From Arcuatula senhousia (Eukaryota > Mollusca > Bivalvia > Mytilida > Mytilidae), in assembly GCA_963971305.1 (NCBI GenBank), contig OZ020317.1:11736001-11800000 (forward strand): a stretch of 64,000 nucleotides of DNA, read 5' to 3'. Both the position numbers and the translations under genes were made by a program. Shown here piece after piece: positions 33,065-43,559 of this stretch (position 1 is its first letter; each line of letters opens with the position of its first letter). The notes beneath the pieces are model-generated. The model was not told the DNA's origin and did not search any database. It saw only the letters and a program-made list of their open reading frames with translations.

Positions 33065-33255
33065 TGATAAATCCGTGGGTTTTCAAGCATTCAGTGTTAA
33101 AGGACCCTTTCCCAAATGAAAATTATTTCAAAATTATCCAGAATTCCAAAAAGAATTTACTAGACCCCCTAAATTTGATTCTCAAATGGATAATCTACCC
33201 CTTAGAAATTTTCCAAACTTGCTCAAAAAGACCTTTACCAAAATAGTTTGATAAA
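33065..33255. mobile_element. Short insertion with 7-bp direct repeats
   Basis: TGATAAA at 33065-33071 recurs at 33249-33255, and the sequence on either side reads as a continuous finger linker ('ctggtgataaa' + 'ccactggtaaa'). The 184 bp between has no inverted ends or known motif. Confidence 0.4.
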
Positions 33256-33348
33256 CCACTGGTAAATGTTACAAATGTTGTTAATGCTTCGCTTGTAGTT
33301 CCATTCACACAAAAAAACCATTATAAACACATTCTGCAATGATTTCAG

Positions 33349-33354
33349 AATAAA
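33349..33354 (+). promoter_or_regulatory. Candidate poly(A) signal AATAAA
   Basis: Counterpart of 8843-8848 in the first paralogue, preceded by the shared words 'cttcgcttgt' (33287) and 'gatttcag'. Confidence 0.5.
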
Positions 33355-33430
33355 TCTTACAAACGAAAATGCAAGAAAAAGTATAATATGAACATTTACA
33401 TTTAGTATAAAATGTACTTGATGTTTAATT

Positions 33431-33514
33431 GTTTTTGAGTAAACTTTATAGGTTTTTGAGTAAACTTTATAGGTTTTTGGGTAAACTTTATAGGTTTTTG
33501 AGTAAACTTTATAG
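33431..33514 (+). repeat. 21-bp tandem repeat, four units
   Basis: Unit 'gtttttgagtaaactttata' plus g starts at 33431, 33452, 33473 and 33494; one unit has a single A-to-G change. Confidence 0.9.
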
Positions 33515-33705
33515 ACAGGTGGTTATAAAACCGTTTGTCTTCTTGACACCCCCCCCCCATTCAGATTCATGCTTGAGAGATATGATACTTATCTATAACA
33601 ACTAATTATACATTCTATCTTCAACCTCCTTTCGTAACAGTTTCCCCAGCAACTGTAGTTTTTCACCTCAATAACCGTGTTGTGTTTTGTCAAAGACATA
33701 CATAT

Positions 33706-33993
33706 GGAGCAATCATTTTATTTTAGGGGCGGCTATGATGAAATTTGAAATAAAAAAGGCAATATGCCAAACAAATCGGAGAGTAAAAAAGCAGGACAGT
33801 GCTTTGAATTAAAAAAAAACAGGATGGTCTTTTATTCTGTAAAATTATTACAAGTTTAAAAATAAACTATAGCATACAAAAAAGAAATACACGCTCTAAT
33901 TTATCGAAACAATTGAAAGGCAGGACGAACATGACCATGATGAGGAAGAAAATATCCATATCCACTATCCCCTAAAAATCAAATGGTTGTCTT
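33706..33993. mobile_element. Worn MITE related to 24474-24618
   Basis: Ends 'gcaatcattttattttaggg' and 'ccctaaaaatcaaatggttg' are imperfectly inverted and resemble the GACCATTTGATTTTGAGGGG arms at 24.5 kb. The interior is longer and unrelated. Confidence 0.4.
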
Positions 33994-34606
33994 CTTAGAT
34001 TATACAGGTCTATGGTTTTGTGTTACTGTTATAGTGTGTTTATCTTTTGAAACTTAAATAAAAATTAAGGGTTTGTAATTAATTTTTATTGACGACTGAT
34101 TAATAAATCGGCAGACCACATGTGGGTCAAACGCTGGCAATTGAAAACTGGAAACTTGCTCCTCCTTTCCATCATAAGAATCATTGATAAGTACTAATGT
34201 TTAAAGCATTCCTGCTTCAACCCACTGTCTCGTATAAGTTTTTAGTCCAAAATTCATTTTAATTAAGACTCATATTATTTGGCTAATTTTACTTTTTAGT
34301 ATTAATTTATTTAAATATAAGATTGTAAGAAAAATACCCCTAACTCTGATAGCTTTAACAGTAATATTAAGTATTTTAACATTTTTAAGTTTTAAATTTT
34401 AGATTTTTAACTTTTAACGTTTAAATCTTAAACCTGAATAAAATCTGAAAAATGAAATTAGTTACTCGGCTAAGCAAGGATCGTTAGATATGGTGTTACA
34501 TGTACGTATGAATTGCCAAATATTGATATTAACTTTGTGATAAAAAGCACTGTTATTCTGGTAACCTACATGTACATGTATTTGACAAATAGACGGATAT
34601 TCAGTA
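33994..34606. other. AT-rich spacer
   Basis: A purine/pyrimidine-poor 'tttaa' rich patch near 34375-34440; no gene. Confidence 0.4.
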
Positions 34607-34722
34607 ATAGTTATACAATGAGGTAAAGATGTTTCTGGTTAAGAATCCCCGAGGAGCGCAGATTCGAGGGGTTTGCGGTCCTCGGGGGTTTCTTATCCAG
34701 AAACACCGTGTATAGTATAACT
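34607..34722. mobile_element. Hairpin MITE, copy 1
   Basis: Arms 'atagttatac', 'gtgtttctgg' / 'ccagaaacac', 'gtatagtataact' and central GAGG...CCTC blocks pair over about 115 bp. Nearly the same hairpin is at 37619-37724. A version with the middle deleted is at 36468-36505. Confidence 0.75.
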
Positions 34723-34729
34723 AACTTAC

Positions 34730-34990
34730 ACATGTTACACCCCAGTTAACTTAGAACAAAACTAGTTTACAATTTTTTCATAAAAAATATTTGGATATTT
34801 GGTTGTCAGCATGGGTTCCATACTGTTAAATTAATTTAAGGTCTATTGCAAACCTTTTTCCTTATTAACGAAATCCGGCCATTACTATCTTTGACCCATT
34901 TTTATGGCCCATCCACGAAAGTTATTGGGGCATATAGTCGCCTGATACGTTCGTTCTTCCGTCCGCCTGTCTGCCAGTTTGTTCGACTGT
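34730..34990 (+). repeat. Deleted copy of the ACACCCCAGT element
   Basis: Starts 'ttacaccccagttaacttag', then jumps to 'cagcatgggttccatact' and the ATGGCCC head ('atggcccatccacgaaagtt', 34903) and CGTTCGT...CCGTCCG block. Compared with the copies at 36505 and 37728 about 550 bp of the left half is missing. Confidence 0.6.
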
Positions 34991-35046
34991 CTCAAATGTT
35001 GCGAGATATGGGCATTATGTCTTTTAGTTACTTTATTTTGATTTTT

Positions 35047-35745
35047 GTCTCGCCTGCGACGAGTGTCGCAAAAGGCGAGACTTAGGTATGGTGATTCCGA
35101 AGGCGGCGTCCACCATTGGTTACAGTTTTTGCTTAAGTCTGTTTTATGTGAACTAGTTATGTCACACCATTGATATTTGGTATGCAGTTGCATCAGCATC
35201 AGTACAGAGTAGTTCTTAAAGGATTTCACCTGTTTGCTCCTGCAGTCACAGTCTATCGACTTTGAAATTTTACACTGATTTGGCCGAGGTTAACCTTTTT
35301 TTCTTACGCCTATTTAACATGAAGCAGTTATGGTTCACTATTGATATTGGGTATGCACTTGCATTAGCGTTAGTACAGATCAATTTCAAAAGCATTTCAT
35401 CTGTATGCTCCCGCCGTCACGGTCTACTGACTTTGAAATTTTACACTGAACTTGAAGCAGTTATGGTACATAATTGATATTTGGTATGGACTTGCATTAG
35501 CGTAAGTTCAGATCAATATCAAAAGTATTTTATCTGTATGCTCCTGCAGTCACGGTCTACTGACTTTGAGATTTTACACTTTTTAACTTTTTATTATGTC
35601 TGTTTTGTATGAAGCAGTTATGGTTCACCATTTATATTTTGAATGCAGTTGCTTAAGCATCAGTAAAGATCAGTTTAAGGAGGAATTTATATATTTGGCT
35701 CCTGCAGTCATGGTCTACTGACTTTGAGATTTTATACTCATTTGG
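35047..35745 (+). mobile_element. GTCTCGCC-family element, third core type
   Basis: Head GTCTCGCCT + GCGAC/GTCGC + AAGGCGAGAC is a strong nested hairpin. Four monomers of the kind seen at 1-365 follow (anchors near 35169, 35340, 35473 and 35630). No GGCAGGCGAGACA tail found, so the right end is lost or different. Confidence 0.7.
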
Positions 35746-36467
35746 CTATAAATGATGTTTTCTTATAGATGTATGTAGACACTGTTTTTTTTTTCGTGCA
35801 ATAACTTGTTGTGAAATTTTGATATGATGTTTGTAACCAAATAAGGTTTCCTGGTCGATAAGCAAATTTTCGAACAGAAGGGTGAGGTGTTGCAATTTAA
35901 AAAAATATATACTGTGCCCATTTTTATCATCAAGCCCCTAAACAATGAGTAGTTTACTCTATCTTCTGGTCCACATGTATATGGATATGTTTCTATTTCA
36001 TGCTGGTGTGTTTCGTTTTAAGTTAATTATCAAAATTAACATATGTTAGATTGAGAAGTTTTACAGATGGATTTTGTTTTTCCTGTGGAATATAATTTCT
36101 CATTGGCGGAGGATGCTCACACTACAAGATTTCATTATCTTGGTATTTCAGAATTTCGAGGGAAATAAGGATATCTTTTATTTTTTATTTGCGAAACACA
36201 GTTTTTAATTTTAATGCATTTCATTGCGAGCATCGCAGATTCGAGCCCTACGGCATTGTGCATGTTTAGAGATGTGCCAGAAATATACTGACGATAAAAC
36301 CGGCACACGTCTACTTTTACGGAGCAAGTGAAACAATCATCTGAACTTATAAAGAATACATCATAATCTGTTATGCAAAAATAAAAAAAAATAGAAATGA
36401 CATGAATGAAAAACCAGTGATAAAACCCTCATTTATGCATCCATTTGTTAATTTTTACACTAAGATG
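35746..36467. other. Spacer
   Basis: No gene or clear repeat. Confidence 0.4.
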
Positions 36468-36504
36468 TAATACAATGAGGTAAAGGTGTTTCTGGATAAC
36501 TAAC

Positions 36505-37616
36505 TTACACCCCAGTAAACTTAGGACAAAACTAGATTACATTTTTTTCATAGAAAGCAGAAAAATGCGGTACTAATTATTAAACTGAGTTAGTAAACAT
36601 ATTTCTGAATTTGTCTTCCCCCACACAGGGGCCTCTTTAATTCACGATATAAAGCAAATGAGATGATTTTTGGACTAAAACAGATTATTCAACTTGTTAA
36701 ACAGATTACTAGTAATTACTTTAGTAACTTTTCAAATAACTGATGATTTTGTATCATGCTAAAGAAAGCAGTGAACGCTTCTAAACTGAGTATCTTTTAG
36801 AATCATTCAGTTTTTATATGACCATCTGCTTTGGCTGCTGTCCTTTTGAATATTTAATTTCTGAGAGCAGGTAATTTTAGTTGAGAAAATTATGTATTTG
36901 AAGAAAATTTATTTCATTTTAATTTGATATTTTGTATTTTGAAATGCAGTACGATGTCCCCAAGCGTGGTGTTCGATTAAGAGTCTTTCTCTCATTTAGT
37001 TCCTGTTTGCCGACTTACTTAATTTTTTGCATAAATAGTAAATTATACAATATTCTTAACAGTTTTCTCAGCAACCTCTTCTTATTTGATATTTGGTGAG
37101 TGGCATGGGTCTCATGCCATTGAATTAATTTTAGGTCTATTGCCTACCTTCCTCCTGCTTAACGAAATCCGGCCATTTCTATCTTTGACCCATTTTTATG
37201 CCCAATATACGAAAGTTATCGGGGCATATATCGCCGGATACGTCCGTCCGTTTGTTCGTCCGTCTCTTAAGTTGCGAAATATGGGCATAATGTCTAATGG
37301 ACATATTCTTGCTTTGGTTTTTTTTTATTTATTTTCATTTTTTATGTTTTGATTAATTTTGTCCGGTGTTTTTATTTTTTTTTATTTTGCTACTTTTAAA
37401 TTAGAATTGATTTTAAATCTTATAAAGTGAATTGTTTTCATTTCCTTTTCAGATGCTTTGGGCTGGTTAAAACAGAAGTTTGTTTGTGTGAGAATCCCTT
37501 TTGTTCTATGAACATGATTGTGTTCACAAGCGCAAAAGCAGGGGTATTTGGAAACCTCTGTTTTTGCCATTGTGAATTAAGCCTATTGTTCTTAGAACAA
37601 TAGAACTGGGGTGTAA
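36505..37616 (+). mobile_element. ACACCCCAGT TIR element, copy A
   Basis: Ends TTACACCCCAGT (36505) and ACTGGGGTGTAA (ending 37616) are perfect 12-bp inverted repeats around 1,112 bp. The inside holds an ATGGCCC-type head with CGTCCGTCCG (37190-37260) and, near the right end, a fold-back built on 'gcaaaagcaggggta'. Compared with copy B it lacks the outer right arm of that fold-back. No coding frame. Confidence 0.7.
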
Positions 37617-37618
37617 GT

Positions 37619-37724
37619 AATAGTTATACCATGAGGTAAAGGTGTTTCTGGAAAAGGAACCCCGAGGACCGGAGGTCCGAGTGGGTTTCATATCCAGAAA
37701 CACCGTATACCGAATAGTATAACT
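37619..37724. mobile_element. Hairpin MITE, copy 2
   Basis: Same hairpin as 34607-34722 with a CCCCGAGGACC/GGTCCGAG centre. It lies exactly between the two ACACCCCAGT elements. Confidence 0.75.
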
Positions 37725-37727
37725 AAC

Positions 37728-38919
37728 TAACACCCCAGTAAACTTAGAACAAAACTAGATTAAAAAATGTTTGATAGAAAGCAATTAAAAGTGGCTTTAA
37801 TTATAAAACTGAGTTAGTAAACATATTTCTGAATTTTTTTCTTCCCCAAACAGGGGCCTCTTTAATTCAAGATATTAAGCAACTGAGATGATTTTAGGAT
37901 AAAAACTGATTAATCAACTTGTTAAACAGATTAATTACTTTACAAATAACTGATGATTTTGTATCATGCTAATTTAAACAGTGAACACTTCTAAACTGAA
38001 TATCTTTAAGATTCATTCAGTTTTCATATGACCACCAAGGAAGACGGATGTGCTTTGGCTGCTGTCCCTTTGAATATCATTAATTTCTGAGAGCAGGTTA
38101 TTTAAGTTCAGGAAATTGCGTATTTGAAGAAAATTTATTTCATTTTAATTTTTTATTTTGTATTTTGATACATGTGCAGTACGATGTCCCTTAGCGTGGG
38201 GATCGATTAAGAGTCCTTCTCTCATCTACTTCCTGTTGGCCGACTTATTTAATTTTTTTGCATAAATGGTCAATTATGGACCATTTTCTAAACAGTTTTC
38301 CCAACAACCTCTTATTACATCCTTTTGAAATTGGGTAATCAGCATGGGTCCCATACCGTTGAATTAATTTCAGGCCTATTGTCTACCTACTTCTTGTTTA
38401 CGAAATCCGGCCATTTCTATTTTTTACTCATTTTGATGCCCCATCTACGAAATTTATTGGGACATATAGTCGTTGGATACGTTTGTTCGTCCGTCCGTCT
38501 GTCCCTCTCTAATGTTGCAAAATATCGGCATTAATTTATGTCTATTAGACATATTCTTACCTTGTTTTGCTTGTTTATTTTCATTTTTTAATGTTTTGTT
38601 TTATTTTTGTATGTTTTTTTTTAATTATTTTGCTACTTTTAAATTAGGATTGATTTTAAACCTTATAAGGTGGACTGTTTTCCTTTCTTTTTCAGATGCC
38701 CTGGGCTGGATATTACAGAACTTTCAATTCTTTGTGTGAGAAGCTCTTTTGTTCTATGAACATGAGGTGTGTTCACAAGCGCAAAAGCAGGGGTATCTGG
38801 AAACCCCTGTTTTTGCCATTGTGAATTAAGCCTATTGTTCTTAGAACAAAAGAGTTACTCACACAAAAAAAGTTTCTGTAAATGAAAGCTCGACTTTAAA
38901 CAATAGAACTGGGGTGTAA
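37728..38919 (+). mobile_element. ACACCCCAGT TIR element, copy B
   Basis: TAACACCCCAGT (37728) to ACTGGGGTGTAA (ending 38919), 1,192 bp, collinear with copy A. Near its right end a complete fold-back of about 130 bp is preserved: 'tttgtgtgagaagctctttt' (38731) pairs with 'aaaagagttactcacacaaa', with inner arms 'ttcacaagcgcaaaagcagg' and 'cctgtttttgccattgtgaa'. Confidence 0.7.
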
Positions 38920-39097
38920 TTTTATTGAAACACAACTCGGTCTTTCCCGCTGAAAAACGATTTTCCGGAAATTTCCTAGATAGCTTTCGGCAACTGACCA
39001 AGCTTTGCTAATTCTAAGTAAGATAAAGAAAACATGAATTAACTTAATGAAATCTATTAACAACCTTGCACTGACAACGACTTAATCATTATAATTA

Positions 39098-39300
39098 ACA
39101 AGAGGCTTCCAGGAGTCTGAATCGCTCACCTGACATAATTTTTTTTCCATTAAATTAGCTATAAATATTATAAGGGGTCATCTGACCACATCGATTAATT
39201 GAATGCATTAAAGTGTTGAGCTCAATTAGCTGAACATTTAAACAACCAAAAGCAGTCTATTAATTTTTAGTTTGCCAGTAATAAGCTATAAACAGTTGAT
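39098..39300 (-). mobile_element. AGCTCACC-family tail copy, reverse orientation
   Basis: 'aacaagaggcttccaggagt' + 'ctgaatcgctcacctga' is the complement of the family tail, followed by one worn monomer end ('aaggggtcatctgacc', 'gctgaacatttaa'). Head missing. Confidence 0.65.
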
Positions 39301-39307
39301 TTGACAT

Positions 39308-39986
39308 TTAAAGGCATATTGTCTACGAAAAAATATTTTTTTGTAAAACCAAAAAAATGTCGTCAGACTATTCGTTTTGTTTATTTAGAAAGATACAAAC
39401 TTTCAAAATACCACTAGGGTTCTTTATTACTTCAAAAATTGAAAAATAAATAATATTTGTAAAGCTTTACAAAAATTCATATTCATGAGATGTAGATAAG
39501 CTGTAAGCATGCGCACTATACTTTCTTTGATTGAAAATTTCAATAGTTCTTGCACGTGGTGCATAATCTGTTTCTCGAAGTTTTAGCTCGGAAGAAAATT
39601 TAAACGGCAACCGAATATTAGAGCTACTTAATGAATAAAACTGACAATTATTGCCTGTATTAATTTTTGAATGTTATTTAAAAGGTAAGCACGAAAAATA
39701 TCGGTATTTTTTCAACATATCAATGTATTCGGGGACAAAACTCGAGATTCCGCTTAGTGTCCGTGTTAAAACTACTCAGTCTAAATCTGTGTCAATGTGA
39801 CGTAGTGCAGGTAAATAAAATATCAATCAATATTGTCGAGCTATTTTGATCAAAATAAACTACTTTTGAGGCAAAATTTGTAGCAAATTTGTTTTTCAAT
39901 ATTCATTTTATTGCATTTCGGTCTAATTGACACCAAAAAATTGAGGGGTAAAAAAAATCAGTTTGCCGTAGACAATATGCCTTTAA
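39308..39986. mobile_element. TTAA-flanked TIR element (piggyBac-like MITE)
   Basis: TTAA|AGGCATATTGTCTACG (39312) and CGTAGACAATATGCCT|TTAA (ending 39982) are perfect 16-bp inverted ends with TTAA on both sides. 671 bp, AT-rich, no transposase. TTAA targeting is typical of piggyBac. Confidence 0.7.
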
Positions 39987-40038
39987 GGAACCATACCTTC
40001 CATAAGGGTCATTTAAAAATACATTATATCAGTCTTTT

Positions 40039-40300
40039 GTCTCGACTGCGAGGCAGAGCGGGACATAAGTGTTACTTTACCGACGGCGGCGGCGTTAACT
40101 TTTTGGAAAAGTTTTATGAGCACTTCCATCATGTCCATAGCTCAGGAACTATAGGTCCTGGGTTGATGAAACTTGGTATGCATATGCCCCAGTAGTATCA
40201 TAGCACAGTTAAATCCCCATCTTTTGACCTTGACCTTGATTTTCCGGTTGAGTGACTTTGACAATTTTCAATACATATACATGTAATAGCAATGTTAAGG
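40039..40300 (+). mobile_element. GTCTCGCC-family element, truncated
   Basis: Head GTCTCGACTGCGAGGCAGAG, a short GGCGGCGGCG block and one 174-bp-type monomer ('aactataggtcctgggttga', 'gaccttgaccttgat'), ending near 40300. Confidence 0.7.
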
Positions 40301-40454
40301 TTCATCAGGACAGTTCGAAATTTTTTGAAGAAAATCTTAGTATATATACAGCTCAAACGGCATATCATGAGGTCAAATAAAGTATAGTCGAACCTAGATA
40401 TGGACACACCTTTTTATATCAACACATTAAATTTGTTGAAGATAGCACAAATGC

Positions 40455-40746
40455 TTAATTAGTGTTTGACTGGTCTGTTGTACTGAGATGATCACCTCAA
40501 TATCCCTATTGTGTCTCACAACTATGTTGTGTTCTATGGTCATTACCGGATCCTTAGATCGTCATGGAAGAGGGAGGTTTGGCGCCATAAAACCTGGTTT
40601 AACCCACCATTTCGTTTAAAATGCTGTTTCAAGTCAGGACCATTGGGGTCCACCAATTTTCCGGTATGACTGATTCGTTTTTGTCATTTTCTCTGGACTA
40701 TGAGATTGATCATTCAAGTTCGGTAGTTTTGTTATTACTTTTATTT
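40455..40746 (+). mobile_element. 3' end copy of the RYIDD-type RT element
   Basis: 'attagtgtttgactggtc' through 'gttttgttattacttttatt' is collinear with the complement of 44734-45020. 5'-truncated with no coding part. Confidence 0.75.
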
Positions 40747-40752
40747 GACCCT

Positions 40753-41690
40753 ATTACATATTTTGTAGATCTTTATGTGCTTAACAACAAGCAATTTAAT
40801 TTTCTGAAATATCTTAAATAGTTTTCGGGATATTGATCTTACCAAGTACAAAATTTGAGAAAAAAATAAAAAAGGGAAACGGCTCCTCCATGGGAAGTTA
40901 GATTTCTTTAAATTTTCAGGGCAGATGATCTTGAGGTGCTGGACTATTTTGCTTCCCATCATAATTTTTATATCTGTCACCATTTTTGAGTTATTTGCAA
41001 AAAAGTGATATTTCCCCATATGTTCTATTTTAAGCCTTGGCGGTCAAATGATAATTTTGTAGCACTTTGGCCAAGGAATAACTAAACCAAGTTTGGTTAA
41101 AATTAAACTTATTGTGTTGGAGGAGTTATCGATTTTAATACAATGAATAAAGACTACAAAAATGCTCAATTTTGATGTTCTAAGGGGACTGACTCCTAAA
41201 AGGAACAAACCTACAACTTTGACCACGTTACATATTTAGTAGTTGTTTATTTACCCAACAATATGCAGTTTTAAATTTTGAAATATCTTTTATAGTTTCC
41301 AAGATGATGAGCTTCACAAGTGCAAAATTTTGAAAAAATGCAGAAAAAGAGCAATTACTCTTACATGGGCTATTGGATCTTCTTCAAAATTTTCAGGGCA
41401 GGTAGATCTTGAGATGCTGAACACTTTTACCTTGTACCAGAATTTTGATATCTGTCACCTTGTTTGCGTTATTTGGAAAAACTTTAATTTACCCATATGT
41501 TCTATTATTAGCCATGGCAGCCATGGTTTTTACAAATCAAAAATCCAAAAGATAATTTTGTACCACTTATGCCAATAAACAACTGTACCAAGTTTGGTTG
41601 CAATTGGACTTTTAATGTCAGAGGAGTTAACAGCTAAAAAGCTAACAGACGGACAGACGGTCGCCAAGTGATGGCAATAGCTCACCTAAC
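40753..41690 (-). mobile_element. AGCTCACC-family element, alternative core, reverse
   Basis: Complement of the type at 14916: it ends with 'gacggacagacggtcgccaag' and 'caatagctcacct' (41690). The core word 'accaagtttggttg(c/a)aatt' occurs at about 41089 and 41588. The head hairpin is shortened and the tail is missing at the left, where it abuts the RT-element 3' end. Confidence 0.65.
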
Positions 41691-42264
41691 TAATAAAAAT
41701 GACTTCCCTGAAAATGAAAGTAGAGTCCAATCCGTCGGGGTGTCACTCACTTACCTCAATCCTGCATACCGTTTTTCCGCAAGGTTTCTTAATGTACCTT
41801 CTGTTTCCAATACTACATATTAAACACAGGTACTAAGAAAATCTTTCAAAACCTGACAGGATCTGAATGTTGGTTTTGTCTCCTGAAGAAGCGCTAAAAC
41901 GACGCCACGGAATCCATAAGGGGATAATTTCGTCCCCTCCACATCTACATCTACATGGTACGTTGATCCGTCAATCTTGACATTCACTTAACGCTTTCAG
42001 TGCATAAAGAAAAATAAGAAGATTTATCTAAAATTTCATATCTGATAAAGAAGAATTAACAATAAAATAAAGAGATAATAAATGAATAAAAGAGATGCCC
42101 CATTAGCTGTTCACCCATCTAGACCTGTTTAGCTTCCGTGGCGGTACGAGGTTCGAGGATCCCGCCAACCTATTTGGATTCCGCCGCGATACGAGGTTCT
42201 GGGATTCAGCCAACATAGTTCTAGTCCATCCCTTGACCTACTTGGCAAATAGATGAAAACAGAT
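41691..42264. other. LINE 3' flank and a 45-bp duplication
   Basis: 'ccacatctacatctacatgg' (41938) could be the short (GATGTA)n tail of the minus-strand LINE that follows. A two-copy 45-bp unit ('tacgaggttc' at 42147 and 42192) occupies 42131-42218. Confidence 0.4.
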
Positions 42265-43275
42265 TTAAAAGAAGACAGTTACTAGCTCCCTTTTGAGTGA
42301 TACCAACGAGGGAGCGTCAGCAACGGGTGCAGGCGTTCCATGCTGAAATTGTCCTGGGGAAAAAAGCTGTACTTCAGGGTGTTGTACTGACGGAACTTCT
42401 TTACATGGGCTGATCTTGTTCTGTAGTTCATTGGTGTAAGGTAGTCGGTGCATGGTATATCCACGTGGTCGTTCACTACTTTGTAGAACATGCTCAACTG
42501 TCTCAGCCTAGTTCTTCTAACATGCTCCCTATGCTACTGCTATTTCTATAGCGGTTGGTGGCGTAACGGGCTGCACGTCGCTGAACCACTTAATTAAATC
42601 AATCTTCCTGATTTGGTCTTCCTGGTGTGGGTTCCAGACCGTCACACAGCATTCAAGGTCGGATATTAGCAAGGCTATGTAGGCGTTTGTCTTGGTTTTA
42701 GTGTTGGATGTTCTTAGGTTTCGTCTGAGGAATCCTTACATGTTATTGGCCTTTTTTGTTATACTTTATCAATATGATGTTTTCATGATAGGTCATTTTG
42801 TAAATCTACTCCAAGGTACATCGTGCTCTTAGATGTTTCGAGTATCTGGCCCTTTAGTGTTTAGTGGTGGATCGTTGGTGCTCGCACTCTTGTGACTGTG
42901 AGTACACTACACTTCTGTGGATGGAAGTCCATAACCCAGGTCTTTTCACATGTAGCCAGTGTGTGTAGATCTTCTTGTAGAATCTTACAATGTCTTAGTA
43001 TCGGTAGCTGATGTGATGGTACGGTACACTATGCAATCATAAGCGAAGAGTCTTACACCTGATGGTGAATCATTAATGAAAAGTAAGTATAGAAGTGGGC
43101 CGAGAACAGTACATCGCGGCCCATCGCTAACAACTGGAACTTTGTCTGATGTTTCACCTACTAATACTTACTGTGACCTCTCTGGTAGGAAGGATTCTAT
43201 CCATCTATGTGTTTGCCCTTTACTCCGTAGTGATGGATTTTGTTGAGGAGGGGCTCGTGTGAAACCATCTAAATA
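42265..43275 (-). pseudogene. Decayed non-LTR retrotransposon RT and C-terminal region
   Basis: Read on the minus strand across several frames and stops, in family order: YGVKGQTHRWIESFLPERSQ, CTVLGPLLYLLFINDSP, VRLFAYDC (the FADD catalytic motif with its first Asp changed to Tyr), KTWVMDFHPQKC, YLGVDLQNDLS, GFLRRNL, VWNPHQEDQIRKID, RRAARYATNRYRNSSS, LSMFYKVVNDHVDIPC and YLTP. This is the thumb and C-terminal order of jockey/CR1/L2-type LINEs. No frame longer than about 71 codons survives, and the endonuclease is absent. Confidence 0.75.
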
Positions 43276-43559
43276 TCGTCGAAGAATATTACAGGGATTT
43301 ATTATTTTTGCACATTTGATAATTTAATTTTTAATAATTAGTAATTGATCTCAGAACTTTCTCAAGTGCATATGATTTGGGTGGGTTGGGGTCAGACTTT
43401 GCTGCTAATTACTTTTAGAAAGTTTCCTCTTAGACTTAATTAGCAGGTCGAGCACATTGATATATTTAAGAGCCAATCTATGAGAGAACCATGCAATTTT
43501 GTACCAAAGAAATGGTGCCGGTGTTAGATAGGACAGGCAAACAAGAGTACAATTAAACC
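43276..43559. other. Spacer
   Basis: Nothing recognised before the next LINE. Confidence 0.4.

Noticed and set aside
42140..42165. tRNA B-box-like word (ggttcgaggatcc)
   Set aside because: No A box or cloverleaf nearby, and the word sits in a two-copy 45-bp repeat.
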